Assembly (NCBI GenBank): GCA_023407575.1
Contig: JAEYLX010000075.1
Span: 62,001-126,000, forward strand
Length of the DNA: 64,000 nt
DNA from: Bacillota bacterium
GTDB lineage: Bacteria; Bacillota; Clostridia; Lachnospirales; Lachnospiraceae
Reading direction: 5' to 3'
The notes beneath the pieces are model-generated. The model ran no database searches. It had not been told where the DNA came from and saw nothing but the letters and a program-made list of their open reading frames with translations. The translations under genes were made by a program, and so were the position numbers. Positions 50,515-60,025 of the stretch are shown piece by piece (position 1 is the stretch's first letter; each line of letters begins with the position of its first letter).

Positions 50515-51981
50515 TCATCCTAATCTAGCTGGGATCTTGATCTGAATTTCTGTCCCCTCTCCTTTTTTGCTTTGTATCTCCAGCCCGTAGGTAGTGCCAT
50601 AATTTAATTTAATTCGTTTATTTACATTGGCAAGGCCAAATCCAGTACTTTGTTCACTTCCCGGCATTTCAACCTCTGTTCTTAAAACCTGTAACTCCTC
50701 TTCATTCATCCCAATTCCATTATCAATTACATAAAAGCAGATAACCTCGTCCATTATTTCTCCAGTTACCGTTATTTTCCCTCTCGCCCTTAACATTTTA
50801 ATGCCGTGATATAAAGAATTTTCAATGAGTGGCTGCAGAGTCAGCTTTAAAATTTGATATCCATACAATTCTTCCGGGATGTTAATTTCATAGTCCAAAA
50901 TATCTTTGTATCTTGACTGTTGTATCTGCAAATAACTTTTAATATGTATTTCCTCTTCACGAATTGTAATGAAATCCTTTCCTTTGCTCACAACAATCCG
51001 GAAAAAATCAGAAAGGGAGACCACAATATCAATTGCCTCTTTATTTTTATTTCCTTCTATCAGCCAGATAATAGTATCTAGTGTATTATATAAAAAATGA
51101 GGATTAATCTGTGTTTGCAGAAGCTTTGATTCCATATGTCTTAGATTTTCCTGTTCCAGCCTTATGCTGTTCACCTGCTGTTCCAGTTTCGAGGCCATGT
51201 CATTAAAGCTGTCTGATAAGATAGATAATTCATCATGATTATCGCAGGTTGTTCGGGTTGTAAAATCCCCCTTCGCTACCAGGGCTGTCTTTTCGCACAA
51301 GGTTCGGATTGGTTTTGTAATACTGTCTGTTACAAGGATATTGACCAAAACAGAAGCAATTATAATAGACGCTAATGCAACAATCATTGTCATAATAACA
51401 TTAGTCACCTGCTCATTAAGACTCTGTCTGATGGCTTCAAAGTTTTGGGTTTCATAATATATGTAGTACTGAATTTCTTCCTGAAACAATTCTGTCAAAA
51501 TGTAGATATCAGATTCTAGCATTTCCAGATTTTCTTCATAATGCCCTGTCAGCTGCAAATTATCGCGTATTTCATTAATTCTATCCTTCAGGGTATCCAA
51601 ATTAAGTAGAATTCGTTTAATCCAATCCAGACTTTCTCTGCTGGAGGTTATCTCACGGAGAGAAGTAAAATTCTCTTTTGCAGCGTCAATCAGTTCATAT
51701 GGATTTTTCAAATCACTATTTTCATCAATAGATTCAAATGTTTCAGCTTCAACAACAATTTTGTACATACTTTCGTCCATTTCCTCTTTGAAATTGAGGT
51801 TGTAATTATTTGCCGAAGTAATTCTTCGTACAATCGTATCGTAGGCCGTACTATAGTTATACAAAGCTACAATCTGATAGACTGATAGTATTATCATTGG
51901 TAGAATAATGACAGCAGCTACCATGAAGAGCTTCAGTCTTAAAGGGTATTTAATTGATTTTTCATTTGCACTGTTTACCAT
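50515..51981 (-). CDS. YesM-like sensor histidine kinase
   Basis: A 488-aa membrane kinase. Membrane segments at about residues 17-40 and 190-212 flank an extracellular, mostly helical domain of about 150 residues. A HAMP domain follows (TKPIRTLCEKTALVAKGDFT), then the phospho-His motif LLQTQINPHFLYNTLDTIIW and an ATPase domain with LTLQPLIENSLYHGIKM and YVIDNGIGMNEEELQ. It is encoded between its response regulator (upstream, gap 35 bp) and a YtfQ-like binding protein (downstream, 57 bp), which probably presents ligand to its outer domain. ATG 51981 has GGGAG 4 nt upstream. Confidence 0.9.
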   Translation of the reverse strand: MVNSANEKSIKYPLRLKLFMVAAVIILPMIILSVYQIVALYNYSTAYDTIVRRITSANNYNLNFKEEMDESMYKIVVEAETFESIDENSDLKNPYELIDAAKENFTSLREITSSRESLDWIKRILLNLDTLKDRINEIRDNLQLTGHYEENLEMLESDIYILTELFQEEIQYYIYYETQNFEAIRQSLNEQVTNVIMTMIVALASIIIASVLVNILVTDSITKPIRTLCEKTALVAKGDFTTRTTCDNHDELSILSDSFNDMASKLEQQVNSIRLEQENLRHMESKLLQTQINPHFLYNTLDTIIWLIEGNKNKEAIDIVVSLSDFFRIVVSKGKDFITIREEEIHIKSYLQIQQSRYKDILDYEINIPEELYGYQILKLTLQPLIENSLYHGIKMLRARGKITVTGEIMDEVICFYVIDNGIGMNEEELQVLRTEVEMPGSEQSTGFGLANVNKRIKLNYGTTYGLEIQSKKGEGTEIQIKIPARLG

Positions 51982-52016
51982 TCATCTCCCAGTCAGCTGC
52001 TTTACAGCTTTTCAAT

Positions 52017-53636
52017 TTACATTTCACCAATACCCTGCAGCCTATATTCCGAGGGTGTACAATTCTGTGTTTTTTTAAATATATAGCTAAAATAATGGGA
52101 ATCCTGATATCCTACCAAAGACCCAATCTCAGTTATCTTTCTGGAGGAGCATCTTAAGTAATCCTTTGCCTTATCCATTCGAAGATTCGTCAGATATTCA
52201 ATAAAGGTCATTCCAGTCTCCTGATTAAATAATGAGCTGAAATAATTGGGACTAACATTAACAGAAGCTGCAACCTTATCCAGTGTAAGATCTCCCATTG
52301 CAAACTTATAATGCATATATTCTTTTGCTTGTTGGATGAGACCAGCATATCGTTTCTGACTATTCTTATTACGCATATCAATTGCTTCCTTTAAAATTGA
52401 TTTATAAAATTCAGAACAATCCTCTAACCCCCCAAATTGGTCTGTAACATGACTCATGCTCCTTAAGCTACTTTCCAGGTTTTCCAATGGATACTGCAAT
52501 GTCTTAAGAAATTTGATGATAGCAGAATATCCATCCATTATAATATACTGTCGAAAAAGAGTTGAGCTCATGGCTGTTAGACCAAATCCTTTAAAATAGC
52601 TGTCTACAAACTCATCTACATCCTGTAGGGTACCTCGTTTTAAGAAATCTTCTAAAAGATTCCTATCATGCTTCTCTAAATTTAATTCACTTATATTAAC
52701 CCGATTCCCCAGTTCTTCCTTATTACGCACATCTTTATAAGATACAAACTGATTTCTATCTTCAAAATAACGAAGAGAAAATGCCTTATTCGCATCAAGA
52801 AAAGATTTATGTAAGTCACGAACTCGAAGAACACTACGGCCAATTCCTCCAAAATAGTGCACTTTTTCATCTTTAAGCTGAATCAACAACTCACACAGCT
52901 CTTGAATTAATCCGTTAATCTGTAATTCATCTTCTCCGAGAAGGATAAAAGCCCACCCCTCCATACCACGTTCAAATACTTTGATGTTTGTATATTTCCT
53001 TAACGCCTGAGCCATTCTTGCTTCACATTGCACTATCTCATTGGAATATTGATGCATATCCTCCTGTCCATTGAATTGAAACAGAACCACACAAAAAAAA
53101 CTCGCCACCATATTGATTCCGAGCTCTTCCTCCTGTTCCAGAATCTGCGAAAGAGACATTTTCCCACTGACCAAAGCATTAAAAAAATCCTTCCTTCTTT
53201 CCCCTTGGTTCTGATAAATCAAGTGCTGGTACTCCTCCAGTAACAGTTTTTCTTTCCGTTCTTTTTCAATTGCTGCAGCTGCATTTTTCACCGCAGCTAC
53301 TAACTTAGCAGAGGTTACTGGCTTTAAAAGATATTCGTTAACGCCAATATCAATTGCTTGCTGTGCATATCCAAATTCGCTATATCCGCTGATAATAATA
53401 ATTTTTAGCTGTGGTATTTCTTTTTTAATTAACTTACTTAACTCCAGACCGTCCATAAAGGGCATTTTGATATCCGTAATCAGAATGTCTGGTTGTTCCC
53501 TTATAATCATCGGATAGGCAAGCTCCCCATCGCTTTCGTCCCCAACAATTTTAAATCCCTCTTCTTCCCAATGAACGTTGTTCTTAATACCTTCTCTAAT
53601 AACAATTTCATCTTCCACTAAAAAAACCTTATACAT
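52017..53636 (-). CDS. YesN-like response regulator with AraC output domain
   Basis: A 539-aa regulator and first gene of the sensor unit. The receiver domain (1-120) has D9, the phosphorylated D55 in DILITDIKMPFMDGLELS, and EYLLKPVTS. A central region of about 300 residues includes GGIGRSVLRVRDLHKSFLDA, a GGDEF-like relic common in YesN proteins. The C-terminal AraC domain (about 430-535) shows LTLDKVAASVNVSPNYFSSL and ITEIGSLVGYQDSHYFSYIF. It likely activates the YtfQ-type transporter promoter near 49269-49300. ATG 53636 has GGAGGGG 4 nt upstream. Confidence 0.92.
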   Translation of the reverse strand: MYKVFLVEDEIVIREGIKNNVHWEEEGFKIVGDESDGELAYPMIIREQPDILITDIKMPFMDGLELSKLIKKEIPQLKIIIISGYSEFGYAQQAIDIGVNEYLLKPVTSAKLVAAVKNAAAAIEKERKEKLLLEEYQHLIYQNQGERRKDFFNALVSGKMSLSQILEQEEELGINMVASFFCVVLFQFNGQEDMHQYSNEIVQCEARMAQALRKYTNIKVFERGMEGWAFILLGEDELQINGLIQELCELLIQLKDEKVHYFGGIGRSVLRVRDLHKSFLDANKAFSLRYFEDRNQFVSYKDVRNKEELGNRVNISELNLEKHDRNLLEDFLKRGTLQDVDEFVDSYFKGFGLTAMSSTLFRQYIIMDGYSAIIKFLKTLQYPLENLESSLRSMSHVTDQFGGLEDCSEFYKSILKEAIDMRNKNSQKRYAGLIQQAKEYMHYKFAMGDLTLDKVAASVNVSPNYFSSLFNQETGMTFIEYLTNLRMDKAKDYLRCSSRKITEIGSLVGYQDSHYFSYIFKKTQNCTPSEYRLQGIGEM

Positions 53637-53800
53637 AATTCCCCTCCAGGTTTAGAGAATGATCCCATAAAATATTATTTATATCATCGTCTGCATTGAT
53701 AGACAGGTCCGTTAAAAATGCTATTTTGACTTTCAAGATTTGAATTGGTAACAAATCAATAATAACATATATTGGGCTATTTTGTATAATTATTTCCAGA

Positions 53801-54655
53801 TTATAAAGCTATGGCATGCTCGCGTGACTTAATTCGGTAGTTGGTCGGTGATAACCCTCTCTTGGCTGTAAATTGTTTTATAAAATAAGTATCATACTCA
53901 AATCCAGTCGAACGTGCAATTTCATCCAGACTCATATCCGTATGAATTAGAAGATCGCCTGCGAGTTGTAACCGATATAACATCAAATACCCCATCGCTG
54001 TGCATCCAAACTGCTCTTTAAACATTTCATTCAAAGACACACGGTTTAAGTGTGCACTGCGCGTCAACTCCTGCAACGTTATTTTGTTGAAATAATTTGT
54101 GTAGATATACTCCAGCGCTAAATTGACTGGTGATTGATCCAACTGATTTTCCAACAGCTCAAGGAGTCCAAGTATTTGGATTAAGTATTTTTTTATTCTG
54201 CAGGCCCAAAGTGCATCACTTTGTGCGTTTGTTTCCATTCCCAAAATAAAAAACCATTCAAAAATTTTAGAATAAACCTTTGAGGAAATTGAGTATATCC
54301 CCGTACGATTCTCCTCCCTTTTAAAAAGGGAAAGTCCCGTTTGTATTCTTAAGTTCGTAGATACTTTATCCTTAATATCTGAAACACGAACACTATTCAA
54401 AAAATCTGTATGAAAACAAAAGGATTGTGCCGAGACATTATCCTTACTCGATATTGTAATTTTATCGTCCTTTGCTAAGCATAAAAAGCCCGGTGCAGAT
54501 AAGTTCATGGGACGTCCGTTCAGTATTCCCTTAATACTCCCATCCGAAATTAGAACAATCGTATAACGATCTGCATACGGAAGTGTATGAAACTCCTCAA
54601 CGGCGATAAACTCTATATTGACTATTCTTTTCTTATATCGATCAAATTGTGGCAT
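53801..54655 (-). CDS. AraC-family regulator
   Basis: A 284-aa regulator with an N-terminal cupin-like sensing domain (IEFIAVEEFHTLPYADRYTI, then GRPMNLSAPGFLCLAKDD) and a C-terminal double HTH (ITLQELTRSAHLNRVSLNEM, SLDEIARSTGFEYDTYFIKQ). It is divergent from the epoxide hydrolase gene, with a 200-bp shared control region, so that hydrolase is its most likely target. In the gap I see no repeat clear enough to name as the operator. Confidence 0.88.
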   Translation of the reverse strand: MPQFDRYKKRIVNIEFIAVEEFHTLPYADRYTIVLISDGSIKGILNGRPMNLSAPGFLCLAKDDKITISSKDNVSAQSFCFHTDFLNSVRVSDIKDKVSTNLRIQTGLSLFKREENRTGIYSISSKVYSKIFEWFFILGMETNAQSDALWACRIKKYLIQILGLLELLENQLDQSPVNLALEYIYTNYFNKITLQELTRSAHLNRVSLNEMFKEQFGCTAMGYLMLYRLQLAGDLLIHTDMSLDEIARSTGFEYDTYFIKQFTAKRGLSPTNYRIKSREHAIAL

Positions 54656-54857
54656 CTATTACTCCTATCTACAGATTGTATAGTTTAAAACTACATATAT
54701 TCCATTGTATCTAATTTATTTGATGATAGACTAATTGCATAGATTACACGATAACTGTTCCTTACTTTCCTAGTTATACACGAATCTTCACCGTAATACT
54801 CTGGTTTTAAAATAATCATTTATATTCATAATAACTGCATCAAGAAAGGAGTGCAAT

Positions 54858-56003
54858 ATGCCTATGGAACAATTTCATATTAAAGTAGAACAGGAGGTTC
54901 TTGACGATCTAACCTATCGACTTAAACAGATCAGGTGGCCAAGGAATATTAATAATACAGATTGGGAACGAGGTACGGACCCTGCTTATTTGGAGTCCCT
55001 TATCTCATATTGGCTTAGTGATTATGATTGGCGTATGCAGGAAGCTAAGTTAAATCAATTCTCACAGTTTCGCTGTAATGTAGATGGCATCGATATACAC
55101 TTTATTTATGAGCGAGGAAAAGGGCCAAATCCAATACCAATCATTCTCACCCATGGATGGCCAGACAGCTATTTACGGTATCTGAAACTTATTCCATTAT
55201 TAACTGATCCTGAGAGTTATGGTGGTAATGCTTTGGATTCCTTCGATGTAATAATTCCATCAATTCCTGGGTTTGGTTTCTCCAGTTATCCTAAAACTGG
55301 TGATATCAATAATAGCTTTGTCGCAGAACTTTGGGCAAATCTTATGACAAATAAGCTTGGTTATGAACGGTTTATCGCTGGCGGAGGTGACCTAGGTTCC
55401 GGCATTACCAGGTATTTAGCCGCAAAACATCCTGAGCTATTATATGGAATCCATCTGACCGACATTGGCATACTAAGAGATCTTTTGCAGGCACAACCTA
55501 GTGATGCTCTTTCACCAGACGAACAGCAATATAAAATGAAAGCTCAAAAATGGATGGCAAAAGAAGGAGCCTATATGTCCATTCAATCCACAAAACCAGC
55601 TACTCTCGCCTATGGCCTATCCGATTCACCTGTTGGTTTAGCAGGCTGGTTAATTGAGAAATTTCATGGTTGGAGTGATTGTAACGGCAACCTTAATCAA
55701 AGCTTCTCTAGGGATGAATTAATTACAAATTTAATGATTTATTGGGTTACAAATTCAATCAGTACTGCGAATGCAATTTATTATGAAAACATGCATTCCT
55801 TACCTCTGTTGGAGTATATTACTGTACCTACCGGGCTTGCACTTTTTACTGGTGATGTTATGCAACCCCCAAAAGAACGAATTAAGAATTACGTTAATGT
55901 AACCTCCTTAACTACAATCCCTACTGGCGGTCATTTTACTGCAATGGAGGAACCTGAACCAATGGCAGAAGATATTCGTGCTTTTTGCAGGACTTTTCGT
56001 TGA
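54858..56003 (+). CDS. epoxide hydrolase (EHN-type alpha/beta hydrolase)
   Basis: A 381-aa alpha/beta hydrolase with the N-terminal epoxide hydrolase (EHN) helix region (about 3-110), the layout of microsomal and juvenile-hormone epoxide hydrolases. The oxyanion motif is LTHGWPDSYLRY (98-109), the nucleophile D178 lies in GGGDLGSGITRY, and the catalytic His is H359 in TGGHFTAMEEPE. The conserved GIHLTDIG follows the nucleophile. It opens epoxides to diols, probably for detoxification. ATG 54858 has AAAGGAG 7-8 nt upstream. It is one of the few plus-strand genes here and is followed by a strong terminator. Confidence 0.9.
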   Translation: MPMEQFHIKVEQEVLDDLTYRLKQIRWPRNINNTDWERGTDPAYLESLISYWLSDYDWRMQEAKLNQFSQFRCNVDGIDIHFIYERGKGPNPIPIILTHGWPDSYLRYLKLIPLLTDPESYGGNALDSFDVIIPSIPGFGFSSYPKTGDINNSFVAELWANLMTNKLGYERFIAGGGDLGSGITRYLAAKHPELLYGIHLTDIGILRDLLQAQPSDALSPDEQQYKMKAQKWMAKEGAYMSIQSTKPATLAYGLSDSPVGLAGWLIEKFHGWSDCNGNLNQSFSRDELITNLMIYWVTNSISTANAIYYENMHSLPLLEYITVPTGLALFTGDVMQPPKERIKNYVNVTSLTTIPTGGHFTAMEEPEPMAEDIRAFCRTFR

Positions 56004-56069
56004 GCTTCCCATATACATTTTAACTTTTCACCTATAACAGGAGACTAGAAGGAATTTCCTATTATATAA

Positions 56070-56109
56070 AAACAAAGGTATCAAGATTGTAATCCTGATA
56101 CCTTTGTTT
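56070..56109 (+). terminator. terminator of the epoxide hydrolase gene
   Basis: Perfect 14-bp arms AAACAAAGGTATCA and TGATACCTTTGTTT with a 12-nt loop, then TTTTATC. Preceding A-rich sequence makes it suitable for the opposite strand too. Confidence 0.92.
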
Positions 56110-56171
56110 TTTATCTAACATATCTGTTGATTTAGTTTTAATCCCATAATCGAAGAATTTCAAGCTAATAA

Positions 56172-56324
56172 CTAATTGCCGCATCGCTTACAAACACTTT
56201 GTTGATTATTATTCTCCATTATCTTCGTCCATAATAATTTTAATCCTGTACGATTACATGCAGGACAAGTACCACGCCAGCCTGGTACTGCTTTGGCATG
56301 TTTACCTCTTTTTGGTTTAGACAT
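56172..56324 (-). CDS. zinc-ribbon microprotein (50 aa)
   Basis: A 50-codon gene with GAGAGG 7 nt before the ATG. The product has two Cys pairs spaced as in a zinc ribbon, GTCPACNRTG (C20, C23) and VCKRCGN (C45, C48), after a very basic start (MSKPKRGKHAKAVPGWRG). Size, charge and zinc-ribbon layout resemble small ribosome-associated or nucleic-acid-binding proteins, but I cannot name the family. It is 110 bp downstream of an AraC-GyrI gene on the same strand and converges on the epoxide hydrolase terminator. Confidence 0.75.
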   Translation of the reverse strand: MSKPKRGKHAKAVPGWRGTCPACNRTGLKLLWTKIMENNNQQSVCKRCGN

Positions 56325-56434
56325 ATAATTACCTCTCATTTACTTTATGATAAGGACAATTATATTTCATTTAATAATTTTTGCTATTCATTCTATGCCC
56401 GATTCTGCACAGTCCAATTCCACTACTCTAGTTA

Positions 56435-57322
56435 TCACCTTTTATTATTTTTGATTGGCAGCCAGACCTCTGCACGCAGAATATTTTCTTTCTCATTAAT
56501 CCAGGTCTCTTTCTCAACAATAATCTGATCTCCTATTTCATAACCGGAGGTATATAACCAATTTGTGTAGATATAAGTCCAAACCTTTGGTAACCCCTCC
56601 ATATGCTCGCCGTCATACGTAAATACTGCCCAGGTTGTTTCAGGCACATCAAGCACTGTAAAAGCTGCATCAATTTCACAATCTGGCTTCTCCCAGCCGT
56701 ACATAAAATGAGTCAAATCCTCACTATCCTTAAAAAATATGCCATGTAATAAATGAAAAGGGTAGTTATCACCCAATGGAAAACCAGCTGCGAGATTAAC
56801 CGCTGCATGACTACCATTTGCTACAACCATTTCACCATAATTCTTTATAAAATCAATAGCGTATTTATGTTCCATCGGAACAACAATATCATTTCTGCCA
56901 AACAATTGATAGGGTTCGGTTTTTTCTAGTCGATATCCAATGATATCGTTGTTTTGAATTGCAATATTTAAGTGAATTGGCGGATATATCCTAATTCCCA
57001 TTCCTTTACTACGAACCTCTGTAGGTGTAACTCCATGGAACTGTTGAAATGCACGACTAAAGGAGGAATGTGATTCATAACGATATTTTAAAGCAATATC
57101 TATTATTTTCATATTCAATTTCTGAATATCAAAACCTGCTAAAGTCAGCCTTCTGCATCTAATATATTCCGCAATTGGTATTCCAGTTAAAAAGGAAAAT
57201 AATCTTTGAAAGTGAAATACAGATACACCCATATTCCTTGCAATTGCTTCATAATTAATGTCATTACATAAATTGTCTTCTATCTCTTTTATAGAATTAT
57301 TAAATACAGTACTAATATCCAT
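56435..57322 (-). CDS. AraC-family regulator with GyrI-like effector domain (copy 1)
   Basis: A 295-aa regulator. Residues 1-108 form an AraC double HTH (INYEAIARNMGVSVFHFQRL, IIDIALKYRYESHSSFSRAF). Residues about 130-290 form a GyrI-like/SOUL-type effector-binding domain (EPYQLFGRNDIVVPMEHKYA, TWAVFTYDGEHMEGLPKVW). This Rob/SoxS-like order is common in clostridial drug-response regulators. It is the last of three consecutive genes carrying this effector domain (with 57399 and 57975). ATG 57322 has GAGGA 4 nt upstream. No efflux pump gene is adjacent. Confidence 0.88.
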   Translation of the reverse strand: MDISTVFNNSIKEIEDNLCNDINYEAIARNMGVSVFHFQRLFSFLTGIPIAEYIRCRRLTLAGFDIQKLNMKIIDIALKYRYESHSSFSRAFQQFHGVTPTEVRSKGMGIRIYPPIHLNIAIQNNDIIGYRLEKTEPYQLFGRNDIVVPMEHKYAIDFIKNYGEMVVANGSHAAVNLAAGFPLGDNYPFHLLHGIFFKDSEDLTHFMYGWEKPDCEIDAAFTVLDVPETTWAVFTYDGEHMEGLPKVWTYIYTNWLYTSGYEIGDQIIVEKETWINEKENILRAEVWLPIKNNKR

Positions 57323-57398
57323 TCTATCCTCATCTAAGCTCTAATTCTGAATCTCGTTACTTATGTTCTCAACCTATCTCTCTACTAGCAGTGTATGG

Positions 57399-57917
57399 TC
57401 ATATCATCTTTTTACAGGGTAAATAATAGCCAAAAGTAAAGATATTATTACCATCTTCTTCAATATTTGCATACTTTTCAAAGGAATAGTATTCCATTGA
57501 AATCCCTACAATGGAATAATCTGGTACACATCCATTTGCCTTCATTATCTTCTCTGTTTTTGAATGAGCTCCTTTTTCCAGATTGGAGGTATTTCCTTGA
57601 ATCCATCCAATTCCCATTAGACAGTCAGGAATATCACGGTAAGAGAAGCCCTCCGGAACCTCTGAATTAGGTTCTGCAAATATCCCAGCAATATAAATGA
57701 ACTCTTTTGTCTGTGAGTTGTACTCTCCCATCCATCCAATAGTGTCACCTTGTGGAGATACTCGTTCAGGCAGACCTTGTAAAAATTCATTTGTTCCATC
57801 CTTTAGCATCGCCTTCCATAATTCTGGTACAGGGTTTTTCTTTCCAACAACAACTTCTTTTCCTATGAATCTAACTGCTTTAAAGTCTTGCACTTCAAAT
57901 GAAATATTTACTCCCAT
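57399..57917 (-). CDS. GyrI-like small-molecule-binding protein
   Basis: A stand-alone effector-binding domain of 172 aa. FEVQDFKAVRFIGKEVVVGK starts the fold and IPDCLMGIGWIQGNTSNLEK with YYSFEKYANIEEDGNNIFTF completes it. Without a DNA-binding part it may bind a drug or metabolite, or act as a GyrI-type hydrolase or inhibitor. It lies between two AraC-GyrI genes, so it may share their ligand or have lost its DNA-binding part after duplication. ATG 57917 has GGAGG 4 nt upstream. The 49-aa fragment at 24341-24490 resembles its N-terminus. Confidence 0.82.
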   Translation of the reverse strand: MGVNISFEVQDFKAVRFIGKEVVVGKKNPVPELWKAMLKDGTNEFLQGLPERVSPQGDTIGWMGEYNSQTKEFIYIAGIFAEPNSEVPEGFSYRDIPDCLMGIGWIQGNTSNLEKGAHSKTEKIMKANGCVPDYSIVGISMEYYSFEKYANIEEDGNNIFTFGYYLPCKKMI

Positions 57918-57974
57918 AAAACCTCCGAAACTTTAAAAGATTGTTTATATAGCCATATCTCTGTTCATACCCAT

Positions 57975-58874
57975 TTACTTTAACGGAAATAACAATTCCA
58001 TATAAGACGCTTCCGGTGCACTGCTATAATACAATTCCGGAGCAAATGCATCCATCGCCAGGTTGTGCTTTTCAAGCCATAAACCGCTGTATTTTATGGC
58101 TTTGTTCAGTGCAACGGTCACTAGTTCAGTAAAATCCTTTGCCTCAAAACCACAGACAATATATTCTCTTTCAGGTAACTGCCACACTTGAAAATTACTA
58201 GCTGCTATCCCAGATTCAGCCTCTGCTCCTGCAAAATAAGTAAAATATCCCTCTGGAGCATCACCCAAATATGCAACACCAATTTCACGACCATTGGGGA
58301 TATGTTCAATATATTCTTTCTCTTGATGGAAGCGTCTCCATATTTCACCAGGAACATCAACTCCGGTAGATTCACCAACTGGCAGCTGCCCCATAATTGA
58401 GACATAGCCCTTCACTCCCATAAAGTTAATTGGTTCCATTAAAACTCTTCGATTCATTTCTAAGACAAGTCCCTCACTAATCAATGGCACACCTTCATCA
58501 ATTAAGATATACCCCAGTAATAAATCAGGCTTATCAAATTGATTGAGCGAAATCGGCTTTCTTCGGTATTGCTCCGGTGTCATACCATACACCTCTTTAA
58601 AGGCTCTGGTAAAAGTTTCATGGCTGCCGAAACCGTACGCTAAGGCAATATCAAGAATTCGGTTATTTTTGTCCTGTAATACTTCCAGCACAATCGCCAT
58701 TCGGCGCAGTTTAATATAATCTCTAACTGGCCGTTTTACCAGACGGCTGAATAACCGCTGATAATAGAACAAGGATAGTGAGGCTATATCGGCTAAGACT
58801 TCCATTTTAATATCCTCTACTATATGTTCCTCAATATAATCCAGTGTTTTTTGAATTGCTTCCCATGCATGCAT
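57975..58874 (-). CDS. AraC-family regulator with GyrI-like effector domain (copy 2)
   Basis: A 299-aa regulator from ATG 58874, which has AGGAGG 8 nt upstream (a GTG three codons earlier lies within that site). The AraC HTH covers about residues 5-105 (KMEVLADIASLSLFYYQRLF, ILDIALAYGFGSHETFTRAF), and the effector domain covers about 130-298 (FMGVKGYVSIMGQLPVGEST, GVAYLGDAPEGYFTYFAGAE, YSSAPEASYMELLFPLK). It is related to copy 1 but clearly diverged, so the duplication is old. It is the first of the three GyrI-type genes and lies 80 bp after asnA. Confidence 0.88.
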   Translation of the reverse strand: MHAWEAIQKTLDYIEEHIVEDIKMEVLADIASLSLFYYQRLFSRLVKRPVRDYIKLRRMAIVLEVLQDKNNRILDIALAYGFGSHETFTRAFKEVYGMTPEQYRRKPISLNQFDKPDLLLGYILIDEGVPLISEGLVLEMNRRVLMEPINFMGVKGYVSIMGQLPVGESTGVDVPGEIWRRFHQEKEYIEHIPNGREIGVAYLGDAPEGYFTYFAGAEAESGIAASNFQVWQLPEREYIVCGFEAKDFTELVTVALNKAIKYSGLWLEKHNLAMDAFAPELYYSSAPEASYMELLFPLK

Positions 58875-58954
58875 CGTGTGCACCTCCTACATGGACAGGG
58901 TATCATAAATATTTTATTTCTGCTTGACCAGGTCTGCCTTATTTGCAAACCCTA

Positions 58955-59959
58955 CTATAAGATTACTACACCCTTTTCCTCCATGTCCTCTACTATACCA
59001 TCTTCCCACACAGAGGCTTGTACTTCTCCAATATGTACCTTGTCCATGAAATACATGCATATTCTGGACTGTCCAATTCCTCCGCCGATTGTAAAGGGTA
59101 ACCTGTCATTAAGAATATCCTGGTGATATTGCAATTCTCTTCTATCGTCGGCCTTTGCCTCTGTCAATTGTCTGTCCATAGCTGCTGCATCCACTCTTAT
59201 TCCCATCGAGGATACTTCAAATGCAATATCTAAAAGATTGTGATATAAAATCAAATCACCATTTAAATTCCAATCATCGTAGTCTGGTGCACGTCCATCA
59301 TGTGGTTCACCATTGGCTAATTTATCTCCTATCTTCATTACAAATATTGCACCTTTTTCTCTTACATAAGCTGCTTCTCTATCCTTAGATGTAAGATTAG
59401 GATATAGGTCTGCCAGCTCCTGGCTCATAATAAATGTAATTTCTTTCGGTAATTTAGCTTCGAACTGATTAAACTTCCCTACAACAAATTTTTCTGTCTC
59501 CAAAAATGCTTCATAAATTCTATTTACTGTACTTTTTAAATACGCAGGAGTTCGTTCTTCTCGTAGAATGACTTTTTCCCAATCCCATTGGTCAACATAG
59601 ATGGAATGGATATTGTCCAGTGTCTCATCACATCGAATTGCATTCATATCGGTATACAACCCTTCTCCAACACCAAACTTATACCTCTTAAGCGCAAGTC
59701 TCTTCCACTTTGCAAGTGATTGAACCACTTCACAGGTTCTATTTTGTGTACCGATTCCTGCAAAGGAAACTGGATGCTCCACACCATTTAAATTGTCGTT
59801 TAATCCTGTTTTAGGTAACACAAATAATGGTGCAGAAACCCTGGTCAGATTTAACTTATCTGCGAGACTATCTTCAAAATAATCCTTAATAAGTTTGATT
59901 GCTGCTTCTGTTTCTCTTAACGTTGTTTTGCTGGAATATCCCTCTGGTATATAATGCAT
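58955..59959 (-). CDS. asnA: aspartate-ammonia ligase (asparagine synthetase A)
   Basis: Ammonia-dependent asparagine synthetase, 334 aa, the usual AsnA length. The class II aminoacyl-tRNA-synthetase-like fold is recognisable: YIPEGYSSKTTLRETEAAIK, then LTRVSAPLFVLPKTGLNDNL and NGVEHPVSFAGIG. Later come HSIYVDQWDWEKVI and TIGGGIGQSRICMYFMDKVH with its substrate-binding loop. It makes Asn from Asp, ammonia and ATP. The gap to the upstream GGDEF gene is only 66 bp and contains no T-box-like structure, so AsnA expression may depend partly on that gene's transcript. Confidence 0.96.
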   Translation of the reverse strand: MHYIPEGYSSKTTLRETEAAIKLIKDYFEDSLADKLNLTRVSAPLFVLPKTGLNDNLNGVEHPVSFAGIGTQNRTCEVVQSLAKWKRLALKRYKFGVGEGLYTDMNAIRCDETLDNIHSIYVDQWDWEKVILREERTPAYLKSTVNRIYEAFLETEKFVVGKFNQFEAKLPKEITFIMSQELADLYPNLTSKDREAAYVREKGAIFVMKIGDKLANGEPHDGRAPDYDDWNLNGDLILYHNLLDIAFEVSSMGIRVDAAAMDRQLTEAKADDRRELQYHQDILNDRLPFTIGGGIGQSRICMYFMDKVHIGEVQASVWEDGIVEDMEEKGVVIL

Positions 59960-60025
59960 ATAGATGTCCTCCCGTTTATTTATAGTTATTTATATGGATT
60001 GCTTCACCTAATTGGTTTGCTTCCT

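Noticed and set aside
59960..60025. T-box riboswitch before asnA
   Set aside because: The gap is only 66 bp and lacks the specifier stem, T-box sequence and terminator pair.
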